Below are positions 1 through 9,800 of a stretch of DNA of 21,964 bases, piece by piece (the stretch's first letter is position 1; each line of letters opens with the position of its first letter). Source of the DNA: Mageeibacillus sp. UBA3708 (GTDB lineage: Bacteria > Bacillota > Clostridia > Saccharofermentanales > Saccharofermentanaceae). Location: positions 1 through 21,964 of the forward strand of contig DFIB01000039.1 in assembly GCA_002371375.1 (NCBI GenBank), written 5' to 3'. Below the pieces are notes generated by a model, which was not told the DNA's origin, made no database searches, and saw only the letters and a list, made by a program, of their open reading frames with translations. The position numbers and the translations under genes are program-made.

Positions 1-1
1 C

Positions 2-622
2 GGATTGGGTGGTCATGGCAAAGGGGATCTGGCGTCATCACTTGTCCGCGATGTTTTCGTTAATCAGTTTGAGAAGTGTGATAATCCTGACTGCTTTCTC
101 GGCGAGACCTTCATGATGGCGCAGGATCTTCTGATGTGTGAGCAGATATCTCTACATGCCAAGAGGCAGATGAAGACGACATGCGTTGCAATGCTCGCTG
201 ATAAGAAAACAGTGAGGATCGGTCATATCGGCGATTCAAGATTATATATTTTCAAGGGAAATAAAGTTAAGAGAAGAACGCTGGATCACAGCATCCCGCA
301 AATGCTCGTTCTGTCACGAAGGCTCAAAGAATCGGAGATACGCAATCATCCTGAACGAAGTACAGTCATGCGCGTAATGGGTGTCGAATGGGAACAGCCT
401 CAGTACGAATTGATGGAGCTGATACCGACGAGGAAATGCAAGGCGTTTTTGCTTTGTACTGACGGTTTCTGGGAATTGATAGAAGATAACGAGATGTGCA
501 GTTGTCTTAAAGCCTCTACGGACCCTCAGGACTGGCTGGATCGTATGACGGATATCGTCAAGGCCAGAGGAGTAGGAAGGAATATGGACAATTATTCTGC
601 AATTGCCGTATGGAAGAAGTGA
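2..622 (+). CDS. PP2C-family Ser/Thr protein phosphatase (5'-truncated by window edge)
   Basis: Metal-dependent PPM/PP2C phosphatase, expected to remove phosphate from Ser/Thr of proteins modified by the kinases encoded downstream. The reading frame is open from the first base, and the first visible residues (GLGGHGKGD) match the conserved DGxGGH motif, so the N-terminus with the first metal-binding Asp lies outside the window; the apparent TTG at 5 is not a start. Further family motifs follow in order: IGDSRLY, then CTDGFWE (metal Asp) and MDNYSAIAV near the C-terminus, the usual last motif. About 206 residues are visible against about 240-260 for the family. No signal peptide or membrane segment is seen, so it should be cytosolic. 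Its stop is 10 bp before the ATG of a second PP2C, indicating translational linkage. Family assignment is firm; the substrate is inferred from neighbours. Confidence 0.88.
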   Translation, partial: GLGGHGKGDLASSLVRDVFVNQFEKCDNPDCFLGETFMMAQDLLMCEQISLHAKRQMKTTCVAMLADKKTVRIGHIGDSRLYIFKGNKVKRRTLDHSIPQMLVLSRRLKESEIRNHPERSTVMRVMGVEWEQPQYELMELIPTRKCKAFLLCTDGFWELIEDNEMCSCLKASTDPQDWLDRMTDIVKARGVGRNMDNYSAIAVWKK

Positions 623-632
623 GGCGTTCCGG

Positions 633-1430
633 ATGCAGATAAGGAAAGACAACTATCTGGACTATGAGGAGAACAGTTGCTTTAAGGCAGCGATGTTCTC
701 GACTGTCGGGGGACGAGCAAATCAGCAGGACAGTGCGGGTCTGACGATTAATGATGGGGATGGGTTATTTGTTGTCTGCGACGGAATGGGCGGCCATAAA
801 GGCGGGAAGGCTGCAAGTTCTGCGGCTGTGGACAGGCTGCTTGCCACAAACGTTCTTGGCATTCCGGAAGAACAGATAAACACAGTTCTTCTTGAGGGAC
901 TGCGAAAGGCTGATTCTGATGTTGCATCTTTTAGAGATGAAGACGGAAGTCCTCTTAATTGTGGGACAACTGCTGCTGTTGTTGTAATACGCAATAAGCG
1001 GTTGTATTGGATATCAGCCGGTGACAGCAGGATATATATATACAGGAACGGTGAATTTGTTCAGATTACGAATGATCATATTTACGCGGTGGCATTGCGC
1101 GAGAATATGAGAGCCGGACAGATAACGAAGGAGTACTTTGACGATCATTCCGTGAATGCCGATGCATTGATCAGCTTTGTTGGGATGAATGGTATGCCTC
1201 TTGTTGACAGGAGTGTTCATCCGGTGGGACTTCGTAAGGATGATATCGTACTGATCATGACAGATGGTTTGTACAAGAATCTTCCGGATAGCATGATCAA
1301 GAAATATATCGAGAATTTCGTTGATCCGTCTGATTCCCTGAGAGCTTTGGAGCAGAAAGTCAACAAGCTGACTTCTGAAGATAAAACAGTGAGGGATAAC
1401 ATGACTGTTGTCCTGATAAGAATAAAGTGA
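633..1430 (+). CDS. PP2C-family Ser/Thr protein phosphatase (second copy)
   Basis: Second cytosolic PPM/PP2C phosphatase of 265 residues, a full-length catalytic domain. Visible motifs: RANQQDS (Asp33), CDGMGGH (Asp50), SAGDSRIYIYR, MTDGLYKN and RDNMTVVLIRI, so the metal-binding acidic residues appear intact. I chose ATG 633, which has a GAGG Shine-Dalgarno at 621-624, over the in-frame TTG at 603 that would overlap the preceding phosphatase. Both phosphatases sit in front of two Ser/Thr kinases and FHA proteins, so the likely task is resetting phosphothreonine marks on FHA partners or kinases. Two PP2Cs beside two kinases suggests each kinase may have its own partner, but the sequence does not show pairing. 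The two are clearly diverged, with only motif-level similarity, so this is not a recent duplication. Confidence 0.92.
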   Translation: MQIRKDNYLDYEENSCFKAAMFSTVGGRANQQDSAGLTINDGDGLFVVCDGMGGHKGGKAASSAAVDRLLATNVLGIPEEQINTVLLEGLRKADSDVASFRDEDGSPLNCGTTAAVVVIRNKRLYWISAGDSRIYIYRNGEFVQITNDHIYAVALRENMRAGQITKEYFDDHSVNADALISFVGMNGMPLVDRSVHPVGLRKDDIVLIMTDGLYKNLPDSMIKKYIENFVDPSDSLRALEQKVNKLTSEDKTVRDNMTVVLIRIK

Positions 1431-1443
1431 GAGGTGATAATCC

Positions 1444-2202
1444 ATGTTGATCGTAAAATGCAAAAACAATCACTTTGTGGACGGAGATAAGTATTCCGTT
1501 TGTCCACAGTGCGGTGCGGCTCTTGGCGATCTTGACAATAAGAAGAGTTCAGGCAATCAGAGCAAGGTTACCGTATCGCAGCAGATAAGTACGCCAAGTA
1601 TACCCGGTGAGCAATACACTGAAGAATACGGAACAATGTCGATCTGGGAAGCAAATAAAAGAACTGCTCAGGAAGATGCGCCTCAGGACCCGGAGATGGT
1701 GCCTGATGACAGTTCTAATTCCTTACAGCAGGAGATTCTTAATGCCAGTGCTGATAATTCAGGTAAGACCGTCGGTATTTGGATGGGAGCGCAGCAGGAG
1801 ACATCAGGTCAAGCCGTCAGCCAATCAACAAAAAACAGACTTATTCCAGATGATTATATTGCAGGCTGGCTTGTGTGTGTAGGCGGTCCTCATTATCATG
1901 AATGCTTTGCTGTTTGTTACGGACGCAATTCGATTGGAAGAGGCGCTGGTAATGATATTTGCCTGGAACTTGACAGCACAGTCTCCCGTGAAGAGCAGGG
2001 ATGGATACTCTACGATAATTTGAACAAGAATTTCTATATTGAATCCGGTCATACCAAAGTTCCTATATATGTAAATGATGAGATACTCTTGTCTAATTCC
2101 GAGCTGCGGGAGAATTCGATTATCTCAATTGGCAATACGAGACTGCTCTTTATTCCGCTATGCGGAGATAAATTCGACTGGAAAGATTATCCGGAGAAGT
2201 AA
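1444..2202 (+). CDS. zinc-ribbon / FHA-domain protein
   Basis: A 252-residue cytosolic adaptor. The N-terminus carries a putative zinc site: Cys6, His10, Cys20 and Cys23 (CPQCG). Residues about 30-140 are Ser/Gln/Asp-rich, low in hydrophobic content and probably disordered. Residues about 145-245 form an FHA-like domain: GRNSIGRGAGNDICL at about 160-174 is the typical FHA loop with Gly-Arg, followed by a VSREE segment matching the conserved Ser-Arg region, a YVND segment and an IISIGNTRLLF end strand. FHA domains bind phosphothreonine peptides, so it probably couples kinase output to a partner such as EssC or a kinase. Ribosome binding site AGAGGTG lies just before the start. The stop is 3 bp from the next ATG, showing tight operon organisation. 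The partner and the phosphorylated threonine are unknown; the middle segment offers many Thr/Ser candidates. Confidence 0.82.
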   Translation: MLIVKCKNNHFVDGDKYSVCPQCGAALGDLDNKKSSGNQSKVTVSQQISTPSIPGEQYTEEYGTMSIWEANKRTAQEDAPQDPEMVPDDSSNSLQQEILNASADNSGKTVGIWMGAQQETSGQAVSQSTKNRLIPDDYIAGWLVCVGGPHYHECFAVCYGRNSIGRGAGNDICLELDSTVSREEQGWILYDNLNKNFYIESGHTKVPIYVNDEILLSNSELRENSIISIGNTRLLFIPLCGDKFDWKDYPEK

Positions 2203-2205
2203 GCT

Positions 2206-4191
2206 ATGATAAGATGTTTGAATTGTTTTAAAAATTATGACGAAGACTTCGGTATCTGCCCATTCTGTGGCAGCGTACCTGTGGAGCAGAGAGAACCTAT
2301 AGACCTTCTGCCGGGGACAACATTGTTTGATGAGAGATATATTATAGGCGCTTCAATCAATGCCGGCGGATTCGGTATCATTTACAAAGCCTGGGATACC
2401 AAGCTGGAAATGATCGTAGCAGTCAAAGAATTCTATCCCAGTAAGATAGTAACGAGAGCGCAGGGAACCAAAGAACTCATTATCCTTAAGAATGATAACA
2501 GGGATGAGTTTGCCTACCGGATGAAGCGTTTCCTTGAAGAAGCCCGCTATATGGCGAAGTATGCGTCTAATCCGCATATACCGAATGTCTTTGAGTATTT
2601 CGAAGAGAATAATTCGGCGTATATCGTAATGGAGTTCCTTGAAGGTGAATCATTAAGCAGTTATTTGAGGACTAATGAACAGATAGATGTTGATTTTGCT
2701 TTGAGTATTGCCGTAAGCGTCGGAGATGCACTTAAGGTGCTTCATAAGGACGGAATCATTCACCGCGATGTGGCTCCGGATAATATCTATATCAGTACAG
2801 ACAACAAGATAAAGATAATGCTCCTTGATTTTGGCTCGGCAAGGCTTACAAATGCTGATGATGATATTAAGGATATTATCCTTAAGCCGGGTTATTCACC
2901 TGTAGAGCAGTATGATCCTAACATGAGCAATTCCGTAGATGAACGTACTGATATATATGCATTGGGTGCAACACTATATGTGATGCTCACAGGCGTTAAG
3001 CCGTCTGAATCAACAAACAGGAAGATTGAAGATGATGTGGTAGAACCCAAGAAGCTTAATCCTAAGATCTCGGAGAATCTCAACAATACCATTATGAAAG
3101 CAATGGCTATTGATAAACATATGAGATTTAAGACGGTCTCGGATTTCCTGGCTGCAATAAGCGGTGATATAAAAGTAATTCCTCTTGATCAGGAGAAAAA
3201 GAGACGCAAGAGAAAGCAGATAATCGGTGTTGTTGCCGCACTTGCGGTAATCGGAATCGCTGCACTGGCTGTATTCAAATACTATGACAGTAAAAGATTG
3301 GAAGAGAGGCTTAATCCGGCCACGATCACAGTATGGTATTCAGCTGATACCGATGCTGAGACGGTTGCTATGGAGGAAATAGAGAAGGATTTTGAAAGTG
3401 CATTTGACAACGTGGATGTAGTGTTGACGGCTTATTCTCCTTACGAATACAAAAATGCGATCATGACTGCATACAGTAATGATTCTCTTCCTTCATTGTT
3501 CGAGAGTACAGGTATTTCTGAAAGTGATTTATCCAAATGCCGTGATGTTACCGGAATCATAAACACAGATATTGCAGGCAGTTGTTCATTACTGAAACAA
3601 TACGGATCTTACTATTCATCACATGTAAAAGTACCTCTGGCATTTGATATGCCGATAGTATGTATTATTACCGACAGTGAAGGAGAGAAGTGCGATTACG
3701 GTAATCATAACTTCAGTGCGATCACCGATTTTGCCGCAGCCAACAACCGAATGGCCGTCAACCCGGCATCAGCCGATTTGTGGAATAAGGTAATAGACAC
3801 TTCCTCATTCAGATTAAAAGACACTTTTACTGATAGAAATAACAGCTCCTCAGTTCTTTTTACATCATTCTCTGATGTGTCATCAGTTGAAAGGACACTT
3901 GACGGGTTGGGGTATCCCCGCAGATTCGTGTATTACTCAGGTGACATGATTCCATGCAGATTTGATTGTGAGTGGAGCCTTGGTAATGGAAAGAATAACG
4001 AGAATGCTGCTGCTGACAGACTCCTGACTTGGATGCTTGGGAATAAGTATCAGAGTTATTTGTTGATGACATATAACGATATGGATCTTTTGCCTGTATG
4101 TGACAGTACTTTTGTGTCAATGGTAAATAAGCGTGACGAACTTGATAATTCTCTGACCGAGAGGATTAACGATTTTAGCTTTAGCAAATAA
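2206..4191 (+). CDS. receptor-like Ser/Thr protein kinase with zinc ribbon and solute-binding-protein-like outer domain
   Basis: A 661-residue membrane kinase. In order: a zinc ribbon with Cys4, Cys7, Cys18 and Cys21; a Hanks-type kinase domain at about 45-315 with Gly-rich loop (51-58), invariant Lys74 (VAVKEF), catalytic loop HRD186-188 followed by Asn193, and DFG 208-210, all apparently active; a basic stretch (KKRRKRK) then one hydrophobic helix at about 339-358; and an outer domain at about 367-661. The outer part starts ITVWYSADT and contains a DSLPSLFES segment and a C-terminal AADRLLTWMLGNKYQSYL segment, a pattern like family-1 extracellular solute-binding proteins (SBP_bac_1). The basic side of the helix predicts kinase inside, SBP-like domain outside. 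The likely role is to sense a ligand and phosphorylate FHA or EssC partners. The ligand is unknown, and loss of binding residues cannot be judged by eye. Ribosome binding site is GGAGAAG; spacing to the previous gene is 3 bp. Confidence 0.88.
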   Translation: MIRCLNCFKNYDEDFGICPFCGSVPVEQREPIDLLPGTTLFDERYIIGASINAGGFGIIYKAWDTKLEMIVAVKEFYPSKIVTRAQGTKELIILKNDNRDEFAYRMKRFLEEARYMAKYASNPHIPNVFEYFEENNSAYIVMEFLEGESLSSYLRTNEQIDVDFALSIAVSVGDALKVLHKDGIIHRDVAPDNIYISTDNKIKIMLLDFGSARLTNADDDIKDIILKPGYSPVEQYDPNMSNSVDERTDIYALGATLYVMLTGVKPSESTNRKIEDDVVEPKKLNPKISENLNNTIMKAMAIDKHMRFKTVSDFLAAISGDIKVIPLDQEKKRRKRKQIIGVVAALAVIGIAALAVFKYYDSKRLEERLNPATITVWYSADTDAETVAMEEIEKDFESAFDNVDVVLTAYSPYEYKNAIMTAYSNDSLPSLFESTGISESDLSKCRDVTGIINTDIAGSCSLLKQYGSYYSSHVKVPLAFDMPIVCIITDSEGEKCDYGNHNFSAITDFAAANNRMAVNPASADLWNKVIDTSSFRLKDTFTDRNNSSSVLFTSFSDVSSVERTLDGLGYPRRFVYYSGDMIPCRFDCEWSLGNGKNNENAAADRLLTWMLGNKYQSYLLMTYNDMDLLPVCDSTFVSMVNKRDELDNSLTERINDFSFSK

Positions 4192-4213
4192 AGTGTGATT
4201 ACGGGAGGGGACT

Positions 4214-6877
4214 ATGAAACGTTGTTTAGGTTGTTTTGCTGAAATTAGGGATGAGCTTGAGATATGTCCATTCTGTGGATATATGGAGGGAACACCTCCT
4301 GAGACGGCTGTTCATATGGTACCCGGTACCATACTGGACGACAGATATATCATAGGTAAAGTTGTGGGCTTTGGCGGATTCGGTGTTACTTATTCCGCAT
4401 GGGATGGCAAGCTTCTGCAAAGAGTTGCAATAAAGGAGTATCTGCCAAGTGAATTCTCTACGAGGATGCCCGGACAATCGAGAGTGACTGTATTCAACGG
4501 TGATAAGAGTGAACAATTCAAACAGGGGCTTGATAAGTTCGTAGATGAGGCAAGAAGACTGGCCAAGTTTACAAATGAAGACGGTATAGTCAGAGTGTTC
4601 GACTGTATAGAATCTAACGATACGGCATATATTGTCATGGAGTTCCTCGAGGGAGAGACTCTGACAGATTATCTTAAGAGAACAGGAAAGGTTCCGGAGG
4701 ATGAAGCCGTTGAAATGCTGTTGCCGATAATGGAATCTCTCAAATCAATACATTCGAAAGGAATAATCCATAGAGATATAGCTCCTGACAATATCTTTCT
4801 TACCAGCGACGGGAAGGTCAAACTGATAGATTTTGGTGCGTCCAGATTCGCTACAACTTCGCACAGCAGAAGCCTTACGGTAATAGTCAAGCCCGGATAT
4901 TCAGCTGAGGAGCAGTATATGAGCAGGGGAGATCAGGGGCCGCATACTGATGTCTATTCTCTTGCTGCTACACTTTATAAAATGATAACCGGCACAACAC
5001 CCCCCGACGCTTTGGAGAGGAGGGCTAAGCTGGAGAACGTACATAAAGATATCATTGTTGATCCTCGTAAGATCGACAAGGGTATTTCCGTCAGGCGTGA
5101 AAATGCAATAATGAATGCTCTCAATATCAGAGTAGAGGACAGGACACCTACTATAGAACAGTTTATGAAGGAATTGGAGAGTGATCCTCCTGTTCCAAGA
5201 AGATATGGCAAGATCAAAAAGATAGATTTCTATACGTGGCCACTATGGCTGAAGGTTGCTGCACCGTTGTTGTGCGCAATGATATTGACTTTCGGCGTTC
5301 TGGTGGCAACCGGCGTTATCAACTTTAAATCGCTTTTTACGTCGGCGGTTGAGATTCCTGCCGGTTATTCTGAGGTTCCTGATGTTACGAATAAAACTAT
5401 TGATGAAGCAAAGACGGCGATGGGTACTGCTCAGCTTAATATAATGCAGAATACGATAGTATCTGACCACATGAAGGCAGGCTATATAATTAATCAGAAT
5501 CCGAAGAGCGGACGTTTTGTGCCGATAAACAGTGATATTACCCTGTATGTGAGTATGGGTAATGGAGAAGTCATTCTGAATCATATGCCTTATTTTGAAG
5601 GTGTTGATGTTGCGCTTGTATACAAAGATCTTAGGTCAGCCGGATTTGCATATACTGAGGGAAACGAGAAATATGAGTACAGTGATACCATTGACGAGGG
5701 TAAAGTAGTTAAAGTGTTCCTTGATGATGGTACTGAAGCGGTTTACGATAGAGAATACGCTTCTCAAACACACTTTACACTTTGTGTATCACTCGGCCGT
5801 GACACATTTGCTATGCCTGAATTAATAGGCAAGACCGAACAAGAGGCCAGAGATATCCTTAAAGAGAATGGCCTTGTTCTGGTAGAAGATGAAATCGTGA
5901 GAGAAGAAAGCGACACTTATCCTGCCGGGATAGTATCCTGGCAGAGCATTAGCTCGGGAAATAAGGTTAAGAAGGGGACAGAAGTTAAGATTTCTGTATC
6001 AACCGGTGTTCAGACAAAGACAACAGATTCACAACCGAAAATAAATACTCCGGCACCAACGAAGAAGCCTAATACAAATACACCAACCCCGACAAAGAAG
6101 CCCAATACTCCGACACCGGTCCCTTCCATTTCAGCCAAAAAAGGAACGGTTGAAATACGTCATGATCAAGGCAAGACGAGCGGTACAGCTGAGGTAAACG
6201 TAACCAACTGGGCCTCATCTATTGATTGGAAATCGAGTAACACAGGTGTCGTTACTGTGTCAGGTTCAGGTGCATCGGCAACTCTGAATTATCAGGGAAG
6301 AGGAACAACTACTGTAACCGCAACTTTGCACGGGACGAACATATCTTGTAAGATCACAGTTAAGTGTTATGACTCTATCACGAAGTACACCGATTGGGTG
6401 GATGGAGGATACCAAACAACAGCTTTTACTGATACTGATATTAAGCGGCTAAAATCTACCCAAAAAGTTGAAATCGATAAATATCCGACCTGGTGCTATC
6501 TGCAATATTGGAGGATTGGTGCTGATTCATATGGAAAAGGCGGTTCATTCTATAATTATGAAGTTTCCGGAAGAGATGGAAAGGAAGATCATGCTCGTCA
6601 TAAATACTATAATTGCAGTTGCGACAGAAATGGAGTACCAAACTCCAATAACCCGATTGCAGTTCCGGCCGGTGGTAATAATATGGGATGTGGCCTTCCG
6701 GGAAGAGGATACAATAGGGGAAATCAGACTGCTTATTATTTCAATGTAAAGAATAGTGATGGCTCAGGCCCTTATGGAAATATGTATTTCATATATGACT
6801 ATCATTATGAGACAGTGTATGAGACCAGATATTATTATCAAACAAGAACATCCTATCAGGAAGTATCCTGCGACTAA
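4214..6877 (+). CDS. receptor-like Ser/Thr protein kinase with zinc ribbon, PASTA and BIG2-like domains
   Basis: An 887-residue membrane kinase, paralogous to its upstream neighbour in the first 330 residues. Zinc ribbon: Cys4, Cys7, Cys18, Cys21. Kinase domain at about 45-315 with loop GFGGFG (52-57), Lys74, HRD 186-188 and DFG 206-208, all present. One membrane helix at about 344-368. Outside: a PASTA repeat at about 386-448 (VPDVTNKTIDEA), a degenerate PASTA-like stretch at about 449-530, a second clear PASTA at about 533-597 (MPELIGKTEQEA), a Pro/Thr/Lys linker (about 600-635, PTPTKKPN repeats), a BIG2-like Ig fold at about 638-718 (IDWKSSNTGVVTVSGSG) and a Tyr/Gly/Cys-rich C-terminal domain at 719-887 that I cannot name. 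PASTA in PknB/PrkC kinases binds muropeptides or lipid II, so cell-wall sensing is likely. The start is set by GGGAGGGG four bases before the ATG. A standalone PrkC role is possible, but the operon favours control of the secretion module. Confidence 0.9.
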   Translation: MKRCLGCFAEIRDELEICPFCGYMEGTPPETAVHMVPGTILDDRYIIGKVVGFGGFGVTYSAWDGKLLQRVAIKEYLPSEFSTRMPGQSRVTVFNGDKSEQFKQGLDKFVDEARRLAKFTNEDGIVRVFDCIESNDTAYIVMEFLEGETLTDYLKRTGKVPEDEAVEMLLPIMESLKSIHSKGIIHRDIAPDNIFLTSDGKVKLIDFGASRFATTSHSRSLTVIVKPGYSAEEQYMSRGDQGPHTDVYSLAATLYKMITGTTPPDALERRAKLENVHKDIIVDPRKIDKGISVRRENAIMNALNIRVEDRTPTIEQFMKELESDPPVPRRYGKIKKIDFYTWPLWLKVAAPLLCAMILTFGVLVATGVINFKSLFTSAVEIPAGYSEVPDVTNKTIDEAKTAMGTAQLNIMQNTIVSDHMKAGYIINQNPKSGRFVPINSDITLYVSMGNGEVILNHMPYFEGVDVALVYKDLRSAGFAYTEGNEKYEYSDTIDEGKVVKVFLDDGTEAVYDREYASQTHFTLCVSLGRDTFAMPELIGKTEQEARDILKENGLVLVEDEIVREESDTYPAGIVSWQSISSGNKVKKGTEVKISVSTGVQTKTTDSQPKINTPAPTKKPNTNTPTPTKKPNTPTPVPSISAKKGTVEIRHDQGKTSGTAEVNVTNWASSIDWKSSNTGVVTVSGSGASATLNYQGRGTTTVTATLHGTNISCKITVKCYDSITKYTDWVDGGYQTTAFTDTDIKRLKSTQKVEIDKYPTWCYLQYWRIGADSYGKGGSFYNYEVSGRDGKEDHARHKYYNCSCDRNGVPNSNNPIAVPAGGNNMGCGLPGRGYNRGNQTAYYFNVKNSDGSGPYGNMYFIYDYHYETVYETRYYYQTRTSYQEVSCD

Positions 6878-6887
6878 GAGGTAACTT

Positions 6888-9800
6888 ATGCAGATAAAGT
6901 CAGTTTTGATAGACCATAAAAGACTGTATAGCATGGCTTTGAACGAGGGCGATGAGATATCCTACGGATCCCATAAGAAGGATACTGTTCAGGTTGCCGG
7001 ATTCAAGCCCCATCAGATCAGGGTGGATTACAGAAAGAAGGGCATATTGCTTGATGCCAAGTCTGCGTATAATGTTTTCAGTAATAATGTCAGGACCGGT
7101 GAATTCATACCTCTGCAGAGACCGGATACATTTATGTATTTCGCGCATGTTCCCGATGACTCAAGCGAGACGTATAAGCTTCCGTACAACGGAGTGGTCA
7201 AAGTCGGAAGGAAGACGTCTGATAACGATATAGTTATTCAGCTTCCGTTTATATCTGATCATCATTTTGTGTTCAAGTGTAATAACGGGAATATCCGTAT
7301 CGAGGATGCGGGAAGTACAAACGGAATCTATCTTAATGGTCAGAAGATAGATAAAGGACTAATGAAGAACGGTGATATTCTTACTATCCTCAGCGTTGAC
7401 TTTGAATTGGTTCACGGTGTCATCACATTCAAGGGGACAGGTAAGAATGTAATCATCAAAGAACATGCGGCTGATTCGGACAACCTGATAGAATCAGAGT
7501 TCCCCAAAGTGCTGTCATATCATAAATCTCCAAGGCTCCAGGAAGTCCTTCCGTCAGAACCGATTGTTCTTGCCACACCTCCTTCAAAAGCGCAGAAATA
7601 TGAGAAAACAAGAAGCATGGGCTCTGTTCTTGCAGGAACAGGCGCCATGGCAATGGCAGGCATGTTAAGCGGTGTTGCATCTCCGGCTTTGTTAGCTGCC
7701 AGAAGCGCAAGTATGATCTCTCCTATAACAAGCTTTGCATCCAATCGCAAGTACAATAAGGTGCGTAAGAAGCAGCTTGAGGAATACACCAGGCAGCGCC
7801 TTGAGAAATACGGTGACTATATTGAGGATCAGAGGGTCAAGATCCTGGATGTGGCAGCTGAACAGGAGCGTATCCTGAACAACGAGAATCCCAAGCCGGA
7901 AACTCTGATAAAGGATCTTCTTGTACTTAAACGCAATCTGTGGGAGAGAATGCCGTCCGACCGCGATTTTCTCAACGTCAGAATGGGTATGGGATACGAT
8001 GATCTGTGTGTTCCGGTGACAAGCAGATCACAGCAACCCGGATTTGCTATGGAGAATGACGAAGTCGAAGATCTTATAGAACAACTTATTGAAGAGACAA
8101 GGATTGTTGATAATGTGCCGATGAGACTTGATATGAATAATTTCTCGACAGTCGGTATGATCGGTGATCGTTCCAAGGTGCTGAGCCTGATACGTAATCT
8201 GCTTGTTGCATTAACAATGGAACACAGCTTTGAAGATGTGAGAATAGTATGTGTCTATGATAAGTCGGAGCATGAGTTCTGGAAGTATCTTAAGTGGCTT
8301 CCGCATATCTGGGCTCCTGACGGCAAGGGACGGATGATCACTATGTCAAAGGATACAGGCAATGATCTGCTGAGCGGCCTTATTGACATGATCGAACAAC
8401 GCATTCAGGATACACGTGAACATGCGTCTAAGGACAGCTCTCCCGTGACACCGCACTATGTCTTCATATTCTCTTCCAAGGCAATGGTCGAGAAACACAT
8501 GATAATGAACTACCTTTTCGATATGAACCCGCAAATGGGCATTACATCGCTGTTCCTGTTTGATGAGATATACGAATTACCGCCCAAATGTGAATACATA
8601 GTCGATCTGACACAGGATCCGTGTGCTTATGAGAGGAGCAAAATAAATGAGCGTAAGTATTTCTCGCTCGACCCTGAGGTGAGCGATGATGATTTCAATT
8701 CATTTGTAAGGCGCATGTCTGCTGTCGAACTTGAAGGCTTTGCAACGCAGAGCCCTATCCCCGGATCGATATCTTTCCTTGAAGGATATGGTGTAGAGAC
8801 AGTAGAAGACCTTAATATCGGTATGCGCTGGCAGATGTCTGATCCGTCAGAGTCATTGGCTGCTCCCATTGGACGGCTTATGGGCGAGAAGACATTTTTC
8901 CTTGATATACACGAACGTGCCCACGGACCTCATGGTCTGGCTGCAGGAACATCAGGATCCGGTAAGTCTGAACTGCTGCAGACCTGGATACTGTCGATGG
9001 CATGCTGTTATCACCCTCATGATGTGAATTTTGTCATTGTCGATTACAAAGGCGGCGGGATGGCAGATATGCTCAAACCGCTTCCTCATGTAACCGGACT
9101 TATCACAAATATTTCCGGTGATATCAACAGACCGATTGAATCGCTCAAGAGCGAGATCCTGAGGCGGGAGAGGATCTTTGCCAGGTGCGGTGTGTCTAAT
9201 ATCTACAAGTATCAGAAGCTGAGAAGTCAGGGTAAGGCAACTGACATTCTGCCTCATCTGATAATAGTTGTTGACGAGTTTGCGGAATTGAAGAAAGATC
9301 AGCCGGATTTCATTAAGAATCTGATCAGTGTATCTGCCGTAGGACGAAGCCTCGGTGTCCATTTGCTGCTGGCCACACAGAAGCCCGGCGGAGTCGTAGA
9401 TGAGAGCATAAAGGCTAATTCCCGGTTCAGATTATGTCTCAAAGTAGTTGATACAAATGACAGCAGGGAGATGATCAAGACTCCTGATGCTGCCAGCATA
9501 AGTGAGACGGGTAGAGCGATCATCAAAGTCGGAGAAAATGAACTGTACCAGACTTTCCAGTCATTCTGGAGCGGTGCACCTTATTACGGTGCGTCAGAGG
9601 ATAAACATTTGTCTAATCAGATAAAGCTGGTGGACCTGGCCGGTCAAAGAATAGACGTTACAGAAAGAAATACTGCCGTAAACGCAGACAAAGATGAATT
9701 AACAGCTATCGTTGAGCATATAGTTAAGTGTACGGAAGCAATGGGTATAGAACCCGTCCCGGGTCCCTGGCTCGATGAACTGCCTGAAGTGATGTCTCTC

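Noticed and set aside
603..632. TTG start adding ten residues to the second PP2C
   Set aside because: It overlaps the previous gene and lacks a ribosome binding site; ATG 633 has GAGG at good spacing.
1014..1469. 151-residue open frame on the minus strand
   Set aside because: It lies antisense to the second PP2C, whose motifs are all present, and has no recognisable domain.
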